From positions 1 through 21,529 of the forward strand of contig VKHL01000267.1 of the NCBI GenBank assembly GCA_015146655.1: a stretch of DNA of 21,529 nt, in the 5' to 3' direction. Within the stretch, counting starts at the first letter, position 1. The number at the start of each line of letters is the position of its first letter. This DNA comes from Ochromonas danica (Eukaryota > Sar > Chrysophyceae > Chromulinales > Chromulinaceae). Under the pieces are notes generated by a model that did not search any database, was not told the origin of the DNA, and worked only from the letters and a program-made list of their open reading frames with translations. Below are positions 1-10,780 of this stretch, one piece after another. Made by a program: the position numbers and the translations under genes.

Positions 1-277
1 AGATATCAGATATATTCATCTGATCTCTCAGGGTTTCGACCCCAGAGGGACAGATGTTGTTCTGGAGAGCATCAACCAACTCCTATTTTAAAGCTTAAAG
101 AATCTTCCACCATCATGCTTCCCTAAGTCCGAAGTCCAAGTGTGTGCTGGCGGCAGGGCTGTCCTTCCGCCTTCATCCCAAGACTCCGAAAACTTTTGAA
201 CCAAAACACAAACACACAGATTGCAGTTTGTGGATTCCATGGGATATTGTGTTTTGCGTGGGGTGGAGGAGGGACGA

Positions 278-300
278 GAAAAGAAAAGAAAAGAAAAGAA
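278..300 (+). repeat. (GAAAA)n microsatellite in the UBX gene leader
   Basis: A pentanucleotide run of GAAAA units abuts the first ATG of the UBX gene. It lies in the presumed 5' untranslated leader. The open frame continues upstream of it without any ATG, so this purine run probably marks the leader rather than coding sequence. Confidence 0.8.
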
Positions 301-1403
301 TGAGATCAACGACTCAACGACCTCGTGCTTTCAAACCCTTTAATTCAAAAAAGCGTAATGACAAGGATCTTCCTCCTTGTCCAAAAGGAATGTCTTGTCC
401 CTATATTGATGAATATCAGCATAAACAAGAGTTCTCTCATAGTTCCAACACACTTTGTCAACCTTCCACATCATCTTCTGCTTTCACCAGTAGTCAAGGG
501 AAGAGACTCGGTGGGTCAAGTGCTTCTTCCATCTTACTTCAAGATGGGATAACACCTCCACCTTACAAGCAGCCTCGGTTGCTTGCTGACTATGTTTCTA
601 ACCCTAACCCATTGCCTCATTGGGATGGAATGGTAGCGGCTCATTCTGACTCAGTGGTCTGTGGTATCTGTGGTGCTTCTGTCAATCTTATGGCATTAGA
701 TAGTCATATGTCCGTTCATGAAGCCTCCACTTCTTCATCATCATCTTCTTCTTCTTCTTCATCATCTGCTGTGGCTGCCTCGAGAGCCTTGCAAGTCCAA
801 CAAAATCAAGATTACGAGGACAGTATCCTTCAAGATATCTTGAAATCATCTGCTGAAGATGCTCGTAAACTTCATGCTAACCAAAAGCGAATATCAGATG
901 AAGAAAGAGAGTCTTTGGCGAAGGCTAGAGAAGAGTCCATCAGACTACATCAACTAGAAGCAAGAGATCGTGCTCGTGCGAAACTTTTGCCTGAACCTGG
1001 CGCAGAATATGAAGGACCAACACTGCGAATACGCTTTGTTTTGAATGATGGTAGTCGTGTGACTCGTTTGTTCAGGGCAGACTATCCTCTTCGAGACTGT
1101 TTTGACTATTTGCGTACTTTAGATGTGCTCTGTCCTCATCGATTTGCTCTCAAAGAAATGGTGGGGCAGCGTACTTTCCGTGAAGATTCAGACTTATCCT
1201 CTAGCCTTGCTGCTCTGGGTATTCGATCGAATTCCACTTTGGTGGTTGTGATTGAAGATGATGACTGTCTGGAAATCACCAAATCTGATCATGACGAGGT
1301 GGTAGTCCTCTCTGTTGTTGATCAACCGCCCGTAGCGATTGCCATCTCGACCACTCCCTTACCTTCAGCTCCTCCAACGATTATTGACCTAACATTCTCC
1401 TAG
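300..1403 (+). CDS. UBX-domain protein with PBZ-like and UBZ-like fingers and a C-terminal SIM
   Basis: Single exon, 367 aa from the first ATG of the frame; the open frame extends upstream to about 144 but contains no ATG. Visible parts: a CCHH finger C27-C33-H41-H47 matching C-x2-G-x2-C...H-x3-F-x-H, close to the PAR-binding zinc finger (PBZ) but with one extra loop residue and Lys for the usual aromatic; a second finger C121-C124-H136-H140 with C-x2-C-x11-H-x3-H spacing as in UBZ ubiquitin-binding fingers; a poly-Ser tract around 144-157; a charged helical stretch about 165-235; and a UBX domain about 241-325 (LRIRFVLNDGSRVTRLF start). The last residues, TIIDLTFS, fit a SUMO-interaction motif. 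UBX proteins are known to be adaptors of the Cdc48/p97 ATPase. The usual FPR p97-contact motif is not seen; VGQ sits at that place. An adaptor reading ubiquitin, SUMO and perhaps poly-ADP-ribose is inference. The UBX call is firm, the fingers moderately so. Confidence 0.9.
   Translation: MRSTTQRPRAFKPFNSKKRNDKDLPPCPKGMSCPYIDEYQHKQEFSHSSNTLCQPSTSSSAFTSSQGKRLGGSSASSILLQDGITPPPYKQPRLLADYVSNPNPLPHWDGMVAAHSDSVVCGICGASVNLMALDSHMSVHEASTSSSSSSSSSSSSAVAASRALQVQQNQDYEDSILQDILKSSAEDARKLHANQKRISDEERESLAKAREESIRLHQLEARDRARAKLLPEPGAEYEGPTLRIRFVLNDGSRVTRLFRADYPLRDCFDYLRTLDVLCPHRFALKEMVGQRTFREDSDLSSSLAALGIRSNSTLVVVIEDDDCLEITKSDHDEVVVLSVVDQPPVAIAISTTPLPSAPPTIIDLTFS
733..768 (+). repeat. TCN trinucleotide run encoding poly-Ser
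   Basis: A TCT/TCA codon run inside the UBX gene, between the UBZ-like finger and the helical linker. It encodes uninterrupted serine. A flexible linker role and length variation between strains are likely but inferred. Confidence 0.85.
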
Positions 1404-2026
1404 GTAGTAGCTATTAGAGCAGTCGCAACGCTTGTAACGTTAAAGATCCATTCTAGACTTAGTGCTGATTGCATTTTACTCGACCAAAGGTCAAGACATA
1501 CTGTAGGTAGTAGATAGCATGGGACTGCTAAGGCATACCGTGTTGCCGAGCACAGCAGTAATACTGAGACTAGGGTACAATATAGAACAATATAGATAAT
1601 CTTTGTGGATGATATAGATATCTTTGTGCAGAAGGTATAAAATGGTGGTAGGTAGGTGGGTAGGTAGGGGTGTAATATATATTGGTATAACATACGGAGA
1701 ACTATGCCATAGAAGGTGAGAGGAGTATATTGTACAGCGCACACTAACAAGTCTGCACTGCACTAAGAAGAGCATTCAACGAGAGATACATTGTATGACC
1801 ACAGCTACTGTCTGGCGAAGAGGGAAGAGCCTGTCTTTTACAGGCAATCAGCCATAGCCAAGAAAACAGATAGACTGTAGGAAAGGCTGAGGTATATAGT
1901 GAAAGAAGAGACATAGGTGTATACAGAACAACGCAGGTAATATATAGCATAACAAAACATGAGCAGGGGAGAAGTGCGTAGGGGTAGAGTGAAACTAATG
2001 ACTATTGAGCGCGAAGCATACCAGCC
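1404..2026. other. Convergent intergenic region with short simple repeats
   Basis: This lies between the stop codons of the UBX gene (+) and importin beta (-), so it should hold both 3' ends. Open frames here show no protein-like pattern. It carries a roughly 22-bp imperfect tandem pair (about 1591-1634, core TATAGATA-TCTTTGTG) and a GGTA-rich microsatellite (about 1644-1669). I see no gene or RNA. Confidence 0.6.
1644..1669 (+). repeat. GGTA/GGTG microsatellite
   Basis: Imperfect GGTA tetranucleotide units in the 3' intergenic space between two convergent genes. No coding role is visible. Confidence 0.75.
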
Positions 2027-5017
2027 TTACTTGCCAGCCGCTCGCAGAATGGACACAGAGATCTAGAACATGGAAACACCACTTTAAGCACTCCAACGAA
2101 CATCACAGCGACATAGAACCAGGAACTTACCGAATGAGCCCAGTTGGCAACCTCTTCAGCATTGATGCCAGCTTGGAGTGCATGCTTGATGAGTTGACTA
2201 GTCCATGGTTGTTCGAAGACGGGTAACATTTTCGCACCGAAGCTTTGTCCAAGATCTCCCAACAGACCAACTGCAGACTTGATCACTTCCTCAGACCGAT
2301 TGGTATCAACAGAGCTGCGATGAACGAACTCAACAATAGTTTCCAATGCTGGAAGCATAAGATCCTGTTTATTAACTTCTTTCAACCCCTACAGCAATAT
2401 CAACACCGTTAAGAATAAGCAAATTAACTTCAAACGAATGACAAAAGCTAACCTGAACGATTCCAGTATACGCCTCCAAGATAGAGTTGCGTAAGGTATT
2501 GATGTATTCGATCAGATCTTCATCATCTGACTCAATATTGACTTCACCCGCTTGCTTCAGAATACCCAAGACAACACTTGTATATCGCTCGAAGTCTCCT
2601 TCAATGGCTAAGGCAATATCAGCAAAGACACTGATGACATGAGGCTTGACGCTGCGATTCAAGATAGGTGACTGCAACAACTCAAGTAAGCAGCGCATGA
2701 TATCATCGCAATAAGGAGCAATGCCCTTATTGACAGCGCGGCAAATATCACCCAAGACACCAACAGCCGCTGTACATACTTGATATTCCTCGATGTTCTT
2801 CAAACCAGCCAAAAGTGGAGCTTGTAAGAAAGGTACATAACGATTGAAATTCTCCTTGAGCTTCTCAGCAATAAATCCAATAGACAAAAGAGCATCTTCA
2901 TGCGCAACAGCTCCTTTAGAATTGAAAACTTGCAAAAGTAACTGTAAGATGCGATCACTGTGTGGGCTAATATCTTGAAATTCCAACTTTCTCACAATCT
3001 GTCCAATCAGACTGCACAAAGAGGACTGCACATTCATACGATCAGGTAAGTTGAACTGAGGGCTGAAGGAGAATTCCAAGCGATTGAGAGCTTCCGTCAA
3101 CAACATCACGACCACAGGGTGCATATCTAAAGCACAGTTGTCCACCATCACATTCATCGCCTCATAAGCAGTGTTGCGCAGGTTATCATTGTCCCAATCA
3201 GGCTTGGCAGTGATCATGCACAACTTCTCAAGCAATGGTGGCATGAATTGAGATAAAACATTGGTAGGAGCTTCATTCTCATCGGCACAAGCTGCAGCTA
3301 AATTGTGAACAGCATAGCAAGCTTGAGAGACAACCTTGGCCTCACTGTCATTCAAGGCGTTGGATAACGCAGTCACCATAGGAGGTAGAACATCCGCAGA
3401 CAGGCTGTGATGATGGAGTTCGCAGATCTTACCAATGACCCAAGCTGAGGTATCACGCACCAATGTCTTTGAATCCTGCAGATAGTTGATTAACAGAGGA
3501 ACAGCATCAATTACAAGAGGAGAAAGCGTAGAAGTTGCAGGGCCTTCCAAAATCATTCCAAAAGCCATAAGGGCGGATTCTCTCAAGCGCCAATCAGGGT
3601 TAGCAACGTTGGACTTCACGAAAGGCAGCACCAGGTCAACAACCTTATCCCTAATGGTTAGCGAAACGGCTTCAAGCAAAGTAGCTGCAGCCATGGAGAT
3701 AGTCCAATCATCTTCATCGGCATCTTCTTCTTGCTTGGTCATGCATGTGAGAACAAGAGGAACAAGAGTACTGGCAGCTTGCTCAGTGAGACGCAAAAGT
3801 TGTCTTGAAGGAGTTGCACCATCTTCCAAATCTTCAACAATCTCAATCTCTTGATCACAAACAGTATTCCAAAACTCAATAGCTTGCATTCCTACAGTGC
3901 TGTCGTCTGAACCAATCGCTTTGGTGCTCAATTCAAAGAGAGCCTTAATGTAGCCTTCTAAATACTCGTAGTAAAGCTCAGCCACGGTTGAGCAGCACTC
4001 AAAAGCATGTTCGCGAATCTTCACTTCATTGGCTTGAGTGGCTTCGCAAATAGCACGCATGATGGCATCTCTCTCAACTTGCACCTCAAAGTTGCGGGAG
4101 GTGAAATCCAAAGAGTTGTTCAATGCCTTAACAGCAGCCAAACGAATATCAGAGCGGCGGTCAGCTCTCATGCCGTCAACAATAGAGGTGAGAATCTGAT
4201 TGACAACAGGAGGAGGAACTTGCTCAGGGTCCATCACATCGCACATATAACCCAACGCCTCCAAGGAAGCTACTTTGCATCCTTCATGAACTTCTGCACT
4301 ACTGATATTGTTGAACAGTGTGGACAACAAAGCAGGCCACTCGTTGCGAGGAACATCAACAGCACCAAAAGCAGCTACGGCTTGAGCAGCGGTATGGCTG
4401 ACAACCTGAACGGGTGATTGAACAGCTTTCAGCAGCTGAATTGAGAAACAGGAGAAAGGGTTCAATTAGATCGATGACAACCAAAATTCACAAGTGATAA
4501 AAGAACATACCTCATTTCTAATTCCTTCTTTGAATTGAGGTGGGCACAGAAGCCACTTAGCGATCTTGGCCTCTTGAATGGTTGAGTCCTAAGTGTCCAC
4601 ATCAAAAACCAACCATCGAGTCAGACCAAAAGACTCTTCTTTCGACTGACCAGATATTCCACTTACCTGAGCAGAAATAATATTCTTAATATAAAGACCA
4701 GCTAACTGTCTATTGGAAGCTTCTTTGTCTTCCGAGGCCACTTCAGTAGCCAAAGCAAGCAAGAAATCCCCCTGTACAAAAGCAAAGAAGGATTGTCAAT
4801 TAATCATTCTTTGAAGACACTACAGCTATTAATGCTCACATATCGAGCTTCAATTGCTTGATTCAAGAAAGCTTCAGCTTGTTGACGAATCTCCAAATCT
4901 GACAAAGATTACAAGAAGTTCAAAACAATCAGATCAGTTCATCTTTTGGATGAAATAAAATGATTAAAATTACTTACTTTGATGCTGAGCATTCTTAAGT
5001 ACAGTAGCGAGATCCAT
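2027..5017 (-). CDS. KPNB1: Importin subunit beta (karyopherin beta 1, Kap95 family)
   Basis: Nuclear import receptor. The family binds importin alpha with its cargo, docks on FG-nucleoporins and releases cargo on Ran-GTP binding. I reconstruct seven exons on the minus strand: 5017-4978, 4898-4840, 4771-4667, 4588-4511, 4435-2453, 2388-2131 and 2062-2027. The introns are 64-79 nt, all GT-AG and in phase, giving 852 aa; the family is usually about 860-880. The N-terminus MDLATVLKNAQHQNLEIRQQ leads into HEAT 1 and then the importin-beta N-terminal region (GLYIKNIISA). HEAT repeats fill the rest. The acidic loop of HEAT 8 is present at about 330-338 (EEDADEDDW). The C-terminus, ANWAHSISVSILRAAGK, matches the family's short helical end and depends on the final 36-nt exon. 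Without that last splice the frame runs on to 2002 with unrelated residues. Identity is essentially certain. Confidence 0.97.
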
Positions 5018-5602
5018 GTTGATAAATAGGTAATAAAATAAAATAGATTCTCACAAGGAAAGGTTGGTAAGGAGGGAGAAAGGGAAAGACAAAGAAGTGG
5101 TCTAATCGACGTCGAGAAGACTCAACGAACACCCTGCAGACAGCAGCCAGAGGCTCTGAGCAGGCCGTGGATGGCAGCTTCGCTTTTCGATTCTTGAACA
5201 TTCGGATCTTCGGATATTGGTTGCATGCTGTACGCACTCCAGCACAATGGGAATGAGAAATGCCTCTCTACAGTACGAGTACATGTACAAACATGTTACA
5301 AATCAATACTAAAAATTGATCAAAAGCGCACACGCATTCTTGACTATTGCAAGTTACTTTAATTTAATTTATTGTAAATACTAAGAATACTTAAATAATA
5401 TGTAAATACTTAATCAGAATGGTGTGCGGTCGTAAAAGTTAAACATTAGAACGTAGCCAAAGAGTATGCACGAGGCAGATAGTCAATTCTTGATCAGACG
5501 TTAACAATAATAATACAAACAAGAAACCCCCAGAAACCAGACAGACAGATGCCTTCTAATGTATACTTTGAAAGAACATGGGCATGCGGAAAAGACACCA
5601 TA
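5018..5602. other. Intergenic region, importin beta promoter and permease 3' end
   Basis: Both flanking genes read on the minus strand, so this holds the importin-beta promoter/leader (right of 5017) and the permease 3' flank. The part around 5290-5410 is AT-rich, with a repeated TAAATACTTAA-like motif. Small open frames at 5100-5290 look like chance. No gene is supported. Confidence 0.55.
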
Positions 5603-7674
5603 TTAGCATGGTGGGATAATTGTTGCTAATCCAGAGAATTCGTCCTTCACAAACGATGGATGCTGCGGAACAACTTGATTATTAGCAACCACTCCAGGTT
5701 TTATTAGCAGCATTCCATTCATATGGATATCCGAAGAACCTTTTGATGCAATAGTGGCGACCTTTCCCTTGGACGAACTAGTTTGGAAAGGAGTTTTCAA
5801 CTTACAAAGCAGGTTGAGTGACACATTACTCCATAATGATAGCAATGATCTCTTGGAACGCTTTCCACTTCTTTTCTTCTTGTTTGCTATTTATTAAGAA
5901 CAGATATTAATGGGCAGACACAGCTTACAGCAAGAGTATAATATAAAGTACTCACCATTTACCACGTAAGCTTTCATAAAGTTATCCTGCTCCTCCTTGG
6001 AAAAGAATTGACGCTTATTGACAACAAGAATATAATAAATCAAACACACCCCAAAGAAGATTCCCACAGAGATACCGATGGACCTATTCTCCATGTTCGT
6101 ATTCTCGAACCTCGCTCTTGGGTCTTTCTGGAAAAAGCCTTTTACCACAAAGCAGCTGAAGCACATCATCGATAATGCTCCTGCTATACCAAAAGGACTT
6201 CGAAATCCTCTATTCATGCCATCAAAACGAGTGGCAAACACAATATACGCTCCCATCGCACCCCATGACTCGATGCTGGCTTGCAATCCAGCACTTCTCA
6301 TTATCACATTGCCAAAACTATGTCCATCCACTTTGAAGTAACATGCAACCACAATAACATAGCTCAAAATAGAGCACACTATAATTGCTACTAAAGGCTT
6401 GACCTCCTTGACTGATTCTCCTTTCCCACTGGCGTTTAACACAGGCATCACTGCAGTATCTCTGGACACTGTGGCTAAAAAGGAAGGCAGCAAACCAGAA
6501 CACGCCATGGAGCGCAATTGCCTACCACCACCATATACCATGCCCAGAAAGTTGCCAAACAACAGTGGCAAACAAAAGAAACTAACATATTGAGGATTCA
6601 CACTTTTCATGGTGGCCGTAATTCCAGTCGATAAGGGAAACATGTCTCGCATGATAGAAGAAGTATCAGAAGAATAAGCACGAGCAGCAACAACTACGCC
6701 AATTGCCACTACGATATTACTACACATCACTAACACCATTGCCCAAGGCACGATCTTGTTGGACTAATCGAGCCAAATTAACAGTATTAACACAACCATT
6801 TACAGAACTCAGCAACGTAAGAACTTACCACATCGTTGGCACAAGTACGAACATCATCGATACCAGAAAATAGTAAAGCAGCATAAGGCAATATCAAGAG
6901 AAAGTTATCAAACCCAGTTTCCAACTTATTGTATTCGGGGCCAAGATATTCAGTTTTGCCGAATTTTAAAGCACCTGCAATGAAATTCAACTGAACTAGC
7001 AATGTAAACAATGCCAACGCACCCCAACACCACCAAATCACTTTATTTCCGAGGAGTGGAATAAGAACAGCAAGGACGAACATTCCCAACCATATTACAG
7101 GCATCCAGGTGTCATAGTCGAAATCGAGCGTCATCATGAAAACTCTTCCTATTAGATTACAACTGGAGACTGTGTAAAGAATGTACTTGCTTGCCTCCAC
7201 CATACCAGTGAAGTAACCAATCGTTGGACCCAAAGAGCAGCGCACATAGCCATAGCAACCACCCGAAAATGGCACGATCGATACCATTTCACTCAAGGAG
7301 CAAGTCAAAATGAAATAGACAAAAGCTGAAATGCAAATGGCAATAAGATACAAATAGAATCCATACATGTTCATGCCTAGATCAACATCAACCAACAACG
7401 ATTAATTCGGTCTCACAGGGAAGCAATAATGTCAACAATAATAGCTTGGATAGCCAACAATAGCTCACCCATGTTCCACATCATGGTCTGTTTACCATTC
7501 ATGATACAGATACCTGTTCAGAACATTCCACCAAACGAATATTTATCGTGATTAAGATAATACAAAGGGTACTAGACAAGAAGCAGGGTGCAGCGTACCA
7601 AGACTGTAGAGAAGGAAGTACTCGAAACGAAGATGCTTCCATGCAGCTTTTACCAAATCCTTTGATCCATACAT
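5603..7674 (-). CDS. APC-superfamily amino-acid/ethanolamine-type permease
   Basis: Multi-pass membrane transporter, probably a proton- or substrate-coupled amino-acid or amine carrier. Five exons: 7674-7599, 7513-7469, 7376-6829, 6763-5956 and 5886-5603, with introns of 65-92 nt, giving 586 aa. Family signs: the first helix SLGICIMNGKQTMMWN, FSGGCYGYVRCSLGPTIGYF (helix 3), the conserved ALLFSGIDDVRTCANDV segment equivalent to the AAEE/ACDEV motif of APC carriers, and YGGGRQLRSMACSGLLP, matching the SRQIFALARAGYLP motif of ethanolamine permease-like proteins. About 12 hydrophobic helices are visible. The cytosolic tail is long and starts with a very basic stretch (KKKRSGKRSKR), which might govern trafficking. 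The N-terminus is uncertain: ATG at 7674 is the first in the final frame after an in-frame stop. Alternatively a 34-nt exon at 7892-7859 splices in phase to 7688 over a 170-nt intron, adding MCLDERLFIFDHLICE. The substrate cannot be read from sequence. Confidence 0.88.
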
Positions 7675-8192
7675 CTCACAGATCAGATCTGTAAATTACA
7701 ATTGAGAGCCAAGTTGCTGCATGATGGTCATCACTTGAAGATCAGAGAGCTTATCGTCAGAGAGTGCAAGTGAGGGGTGAAGCACTTCATCACTGCCAAC
7801 TGTGTCAACACCACTGATATCACACAAAATGGAAGTCAGAGTCTAATTTTCGGCTTACGATCAAATATAAAAAGCCTTTCATCCAAGCACATGGTGTTAA
7901 GTTCGTCTAGACCCACGCAGTAGTCTAGCATATTATTGTTTTCATTTCATCGTTTTCCTCTCCATCTCACCGGTCAGATAATCGACCCGCGCAATTAATA
8001 AAACTCGGGTCGGATCTCATCATCTGGTCTACAATCTGTGGAGTCTAACAAGCAGACTTATTTACGTTGCTAGTAGAAAGAGAAATCGAAATGGAGATAT
8101 TTCCAAAATAAGAAACAAGCTAACATGCGATTTGGTATATACAGTACTTACACCATCATTCTATCTCTTTCAAACTAGTAGTTTCAAATATT
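7675..8192. other. Permease upstream region and FKBP 3' flank
   Basis: Between two minus-strand genes. It contains the permease promoter and possibly a short first coding exon (7859-7892). An open stretch of about 50 codons, 7834 down to the stop at 7692-7694, reads in the same frame as the permease but is cut off from it by that stop. No other gene is seen. Confidence 0.5.
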
Positions 8193-9316
8193 CTATGCTA
8201 TCAGACGAATTCTGAAAACTAAGTCTTGGTTTCCAGGAATGATATCCAAGCCCTTTGGTCCATACCTATAATCACAAGCAATGTTGGTCAGAGAGCGATC
8301 TTAAAACAGCAAATAAGGTCCAAATGATGAAATACGATGACTGGCTCAGATTGCAGTTAAAAAGTCATTTTGTTTCGTCTCACAGAGATCAACACAGATA
8401 GATAATGCTCCTCATTGCCAACAGTATTCACTCAAAAAAAGAAAACAACTTACCCCAGCGATGAAGGAATGAAGAGCTCTCTCGCTCCGCCGACTCTCAT
8501 ACCTTCCAGACCAGCATCCATACCTTTGATAACCATACCTGTGCCCTTGCGGAAAACGAAAGGCTGCTTCCGCTTCAGCTTGGCATCAAATACTGTGCCA
8601 TCTGAAAACATGCCCTCATACAGAATTTTGACAGTAGCGCCAGGTCGTGGCTCAGCACCTTTACCAACGATATAGTCAGTCACTTTCAACCCTTTAGTCC
8701 TCTCCACAACTTTAGGCTCGGGTACAACAACACCCTCGTCACCTTCGACTGTAGGCTTCCAGGGCTTAAGACCAACTTTCTTTTGCTTCTTAGAAGGAGG
8801 TTGAGACTCTTCATCAAGAGACTTGGACTGGTCTTCCGCAGCGGTGAGTTTAGTCTTCTTGGACTGGCTTTTCTTTGCCTTTGGAGGCTCTTCCACCACT
8901 AATTCTTCTTCTTCTTCCTCCTCTTCATCTAAAGGAACAAGCTCAGGAGCTTCCTCATCATCTTCGTCATCGTCTTCTTCTTCATCACCATGATCGCCAT
9001 CACACTCAGAGCCCCAGCTCCACTGGCCTGTGACATGCAACTCTCCACCTGTCACCTTGAGAACCACAGGACCATCCTCTTCTCCAAACTCATGACCAAG
9101 CAAGCATTGATACTGCTTATTAGAGGGGTCAACTATGCCCAGGATCAACTCTTGCTCGTTTTCTCCGCTCTGAGCATAAACAACAAGTGGAGGGCGACTA
9201 CTCTTGCTTTTGAACCGATCGGGATTTGCACACGCCGTCAGAAGCTTAAGCTGGTAGCCCTCAGGGATGGGAATCTCCATCCCTTCTTCATCGATTACTT
9301 CACCAAAGAAGCCCAT
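8193..9316 (-). CDS. Nuclear nucleoplasmin-like FKBP peptidyl-prolyl isomerase (Fpr3/Fpr4/FKBP39 type)
   Basis: Two exons, 9316-8454 and 8265-8193, joined across a 188-nt intron (the longest firm intron here), give 311 aa. Residues 1-100 form a nucleoplasmin-like domain (MGFFGEVIDEEG start). About 110-142 is strongly acidic (runs of D/E). About 146-180 is Lys-rich, with likely nuclear localisation signals (PPSKKQKK). About 205-311 is an FKBP domain ending in SSLGYGPKGLDIIPGN and LVFRIRLIA. Known members are nuclear or nucleolar histone chaperones that isomerise prolines, including in histone tails. Active-site equivalents present: Y233, F243, D244, F253, V262-I263, Y289, F305. The residue matching Trp59 of FKBP12, the floor of the pocket, is Met266 here. 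Neither exon alone makes a full FKBP fold; the last 24 codons supply the final strand, which supports the splice. A transposon-like repeat begins about 100 bp upstream of the ATG. Confidence 0.95.
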
Positions 9317-9419
9317 GATGACTTGATTTGATTGTGTGGCTTGGCTTTGTGGTTGCTGTCGAATGGCGCACTTTTGCCCATTTTACCCTCTTGCCCGGTT
9401 TTAGAGGAGAATGACGCTG

Positions 9420-9450
9420 TGAAGATAACCTGGGCCGATAACCTGGGCCT
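9420..9450 (+). repeat. Left terminal inverted repeat
   Basis: 31 bp, perfect reverse complement of 10750-10780, containing two tandem copies of GATAACCTGGGCC. A further CTGG follows inside both ends after a one-base offset, so the homology may run slightly deeper. Confidence 0.9.
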
Positions 9451-10749
9451 CTGGACTGATGAGGTTTTTCAGTTTTTTCACGACAGTCTTCAAACTACCT
9501 TTTCAGTTTTCACCGTCATTCAGTAGGGTACATCATGCACAATTCAATTCAAGCTTTGACTCCTATCAAATTGCTTCGTTTTGGGCTGTATTCGACCAAA
9601 AATGCAGAGACGAAGAGGGTAAAAAAACATCTGCTTCATCTTTCAACACCGTTTGCTTTCTCCATGAAGCCTCTCTATAAGTTACATTAGTACCACCTGA
9701 TAGAGTGGGTATTGTACTAACCCTTGCGTATTTTTATCCTTTCTTAGGCCTTCTGGGACTGAAGAACAATGCTGTAAAAGGGCTCGAATAAAAGATGTCA
9801 TTGGACACTGGAGACACTTATTGTGGGCTGTAGACATGCTAATATGAATTATGCGTCAATGCGGACCGAAGGAATGACCGAACTGGCTGATATATTTAGT
9901 CTAATTCTCCCTGCTGACCTCTGGAGACCACGTTCGGTCCATACGGCCCAGACCCTTGGATCTAAATGTTTGGTGGTCATATTTGCTCTCTTATGGGTGA
10001 ATTTTCTCTTTAACTCATATCTATACCTGTATCGCTGCATATACTCGTATGATGGGACTGCAGAATGCCCCAAGAGAGAATACATATAATGCAAGACCCT
10101 TGTGAGCTAATGCACAAGAGGCTATGCAACACTTTCAAGACAAGTGTCCACATTATATGTTCCCAGGTTGTCGACAGAGTTCAAGAGGGTAACAACGCCA
10201 AGCATATTGGGTCTGTACTGTCAAATAGGTTCCCATTACTTGCCTGTATTATTGTTGAGAGTGGTACCAGGGTCGAACAACCTGGGGATACAGCTATTAT
10301 CTCCAATAGTATTAGTGAGTTATTTACTTATCATTGGTATATTCAAACTACTGTGTGCAAAACTATCCTCTACCTGATGCTTTCAGGTCGGTTACTAGGA
10401 CAAGATCACGTAGTGATGATGTCCTCATTCCTGTCTATGATCTATATAAGTAGATGTTCAATATTTTTGATCAGTTGTATCGAAGACTACTTGATAGGAA
10501 GTTCCCACACAGTATTGGATGAAAAGGCAAGTCTGGGGAGAGTGTTCATTGCCACAAGCTCATGATGTCTTGCATCGTTTAAAATATAATAAATATACAC
10601 AGAAATATTGTACATAGTGTTGAATCGCGCTATTTCCGGAGCTATTGTCTTTCTTTGAGTGATGAAATAGTAGAAAAGCGAATATAATGTGTAAACATAA
10701 ATGTTAATCATTTTTTTTCAATTTTTGTTTTAATTTTTACATAACCAGC

Positions 10750-10780
10750 AGGCCCAGGTTATCGGCCCAGGTTATCTTCA
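10750..10780 (-). repeat. Right terminal inverted repeat
   Basis: Reverse complement of the left terminus at 9420-9450, with the same doubled 13-bp unit. This is seen directly in the sequence. Confidence 0.9.

Noticed and set aside
25-50. tRNA T-arm-like GGGTTTCGACCCC near the left edge
   Set aside because: It lacks the GTTC loop consensus, and no D-arm, anticodon arm or acceptor partner is visible in the window.
144-299. Upstream extension of the UBX reading frame
   Set aside because: The frame is open to about 144 but has no ATG before 300, and it passes through a GAAAA microsatellite. Treated as leader.
1400-1950. Minus-strand open frames in the convergent 3' region
   Set aside because: The products are low-complexity and Tyr/Leu/Ser-rich with no domain pattern, and they overlap microsatellites and 3' flanks.
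3486-4417. Plus-strand open frames across importin beta
   Set aside because: These are antisense shadows of the conserved HEAT-repeat coding exon.
9688-9721. Imperfect hairpin TTAGTACCAC...GTGGGTATTGTACTAA
   Set aside because: The arms differ by several bases and there is no associated feature. A chance match is likely.
10065-10565. 166-codon open frame inside the inverted-repeat element
   Set aside because: No transposase catalytic triad, zinc finger or helix-turn-helix was recognised and the composition looks random. Kept only as a note under the element.
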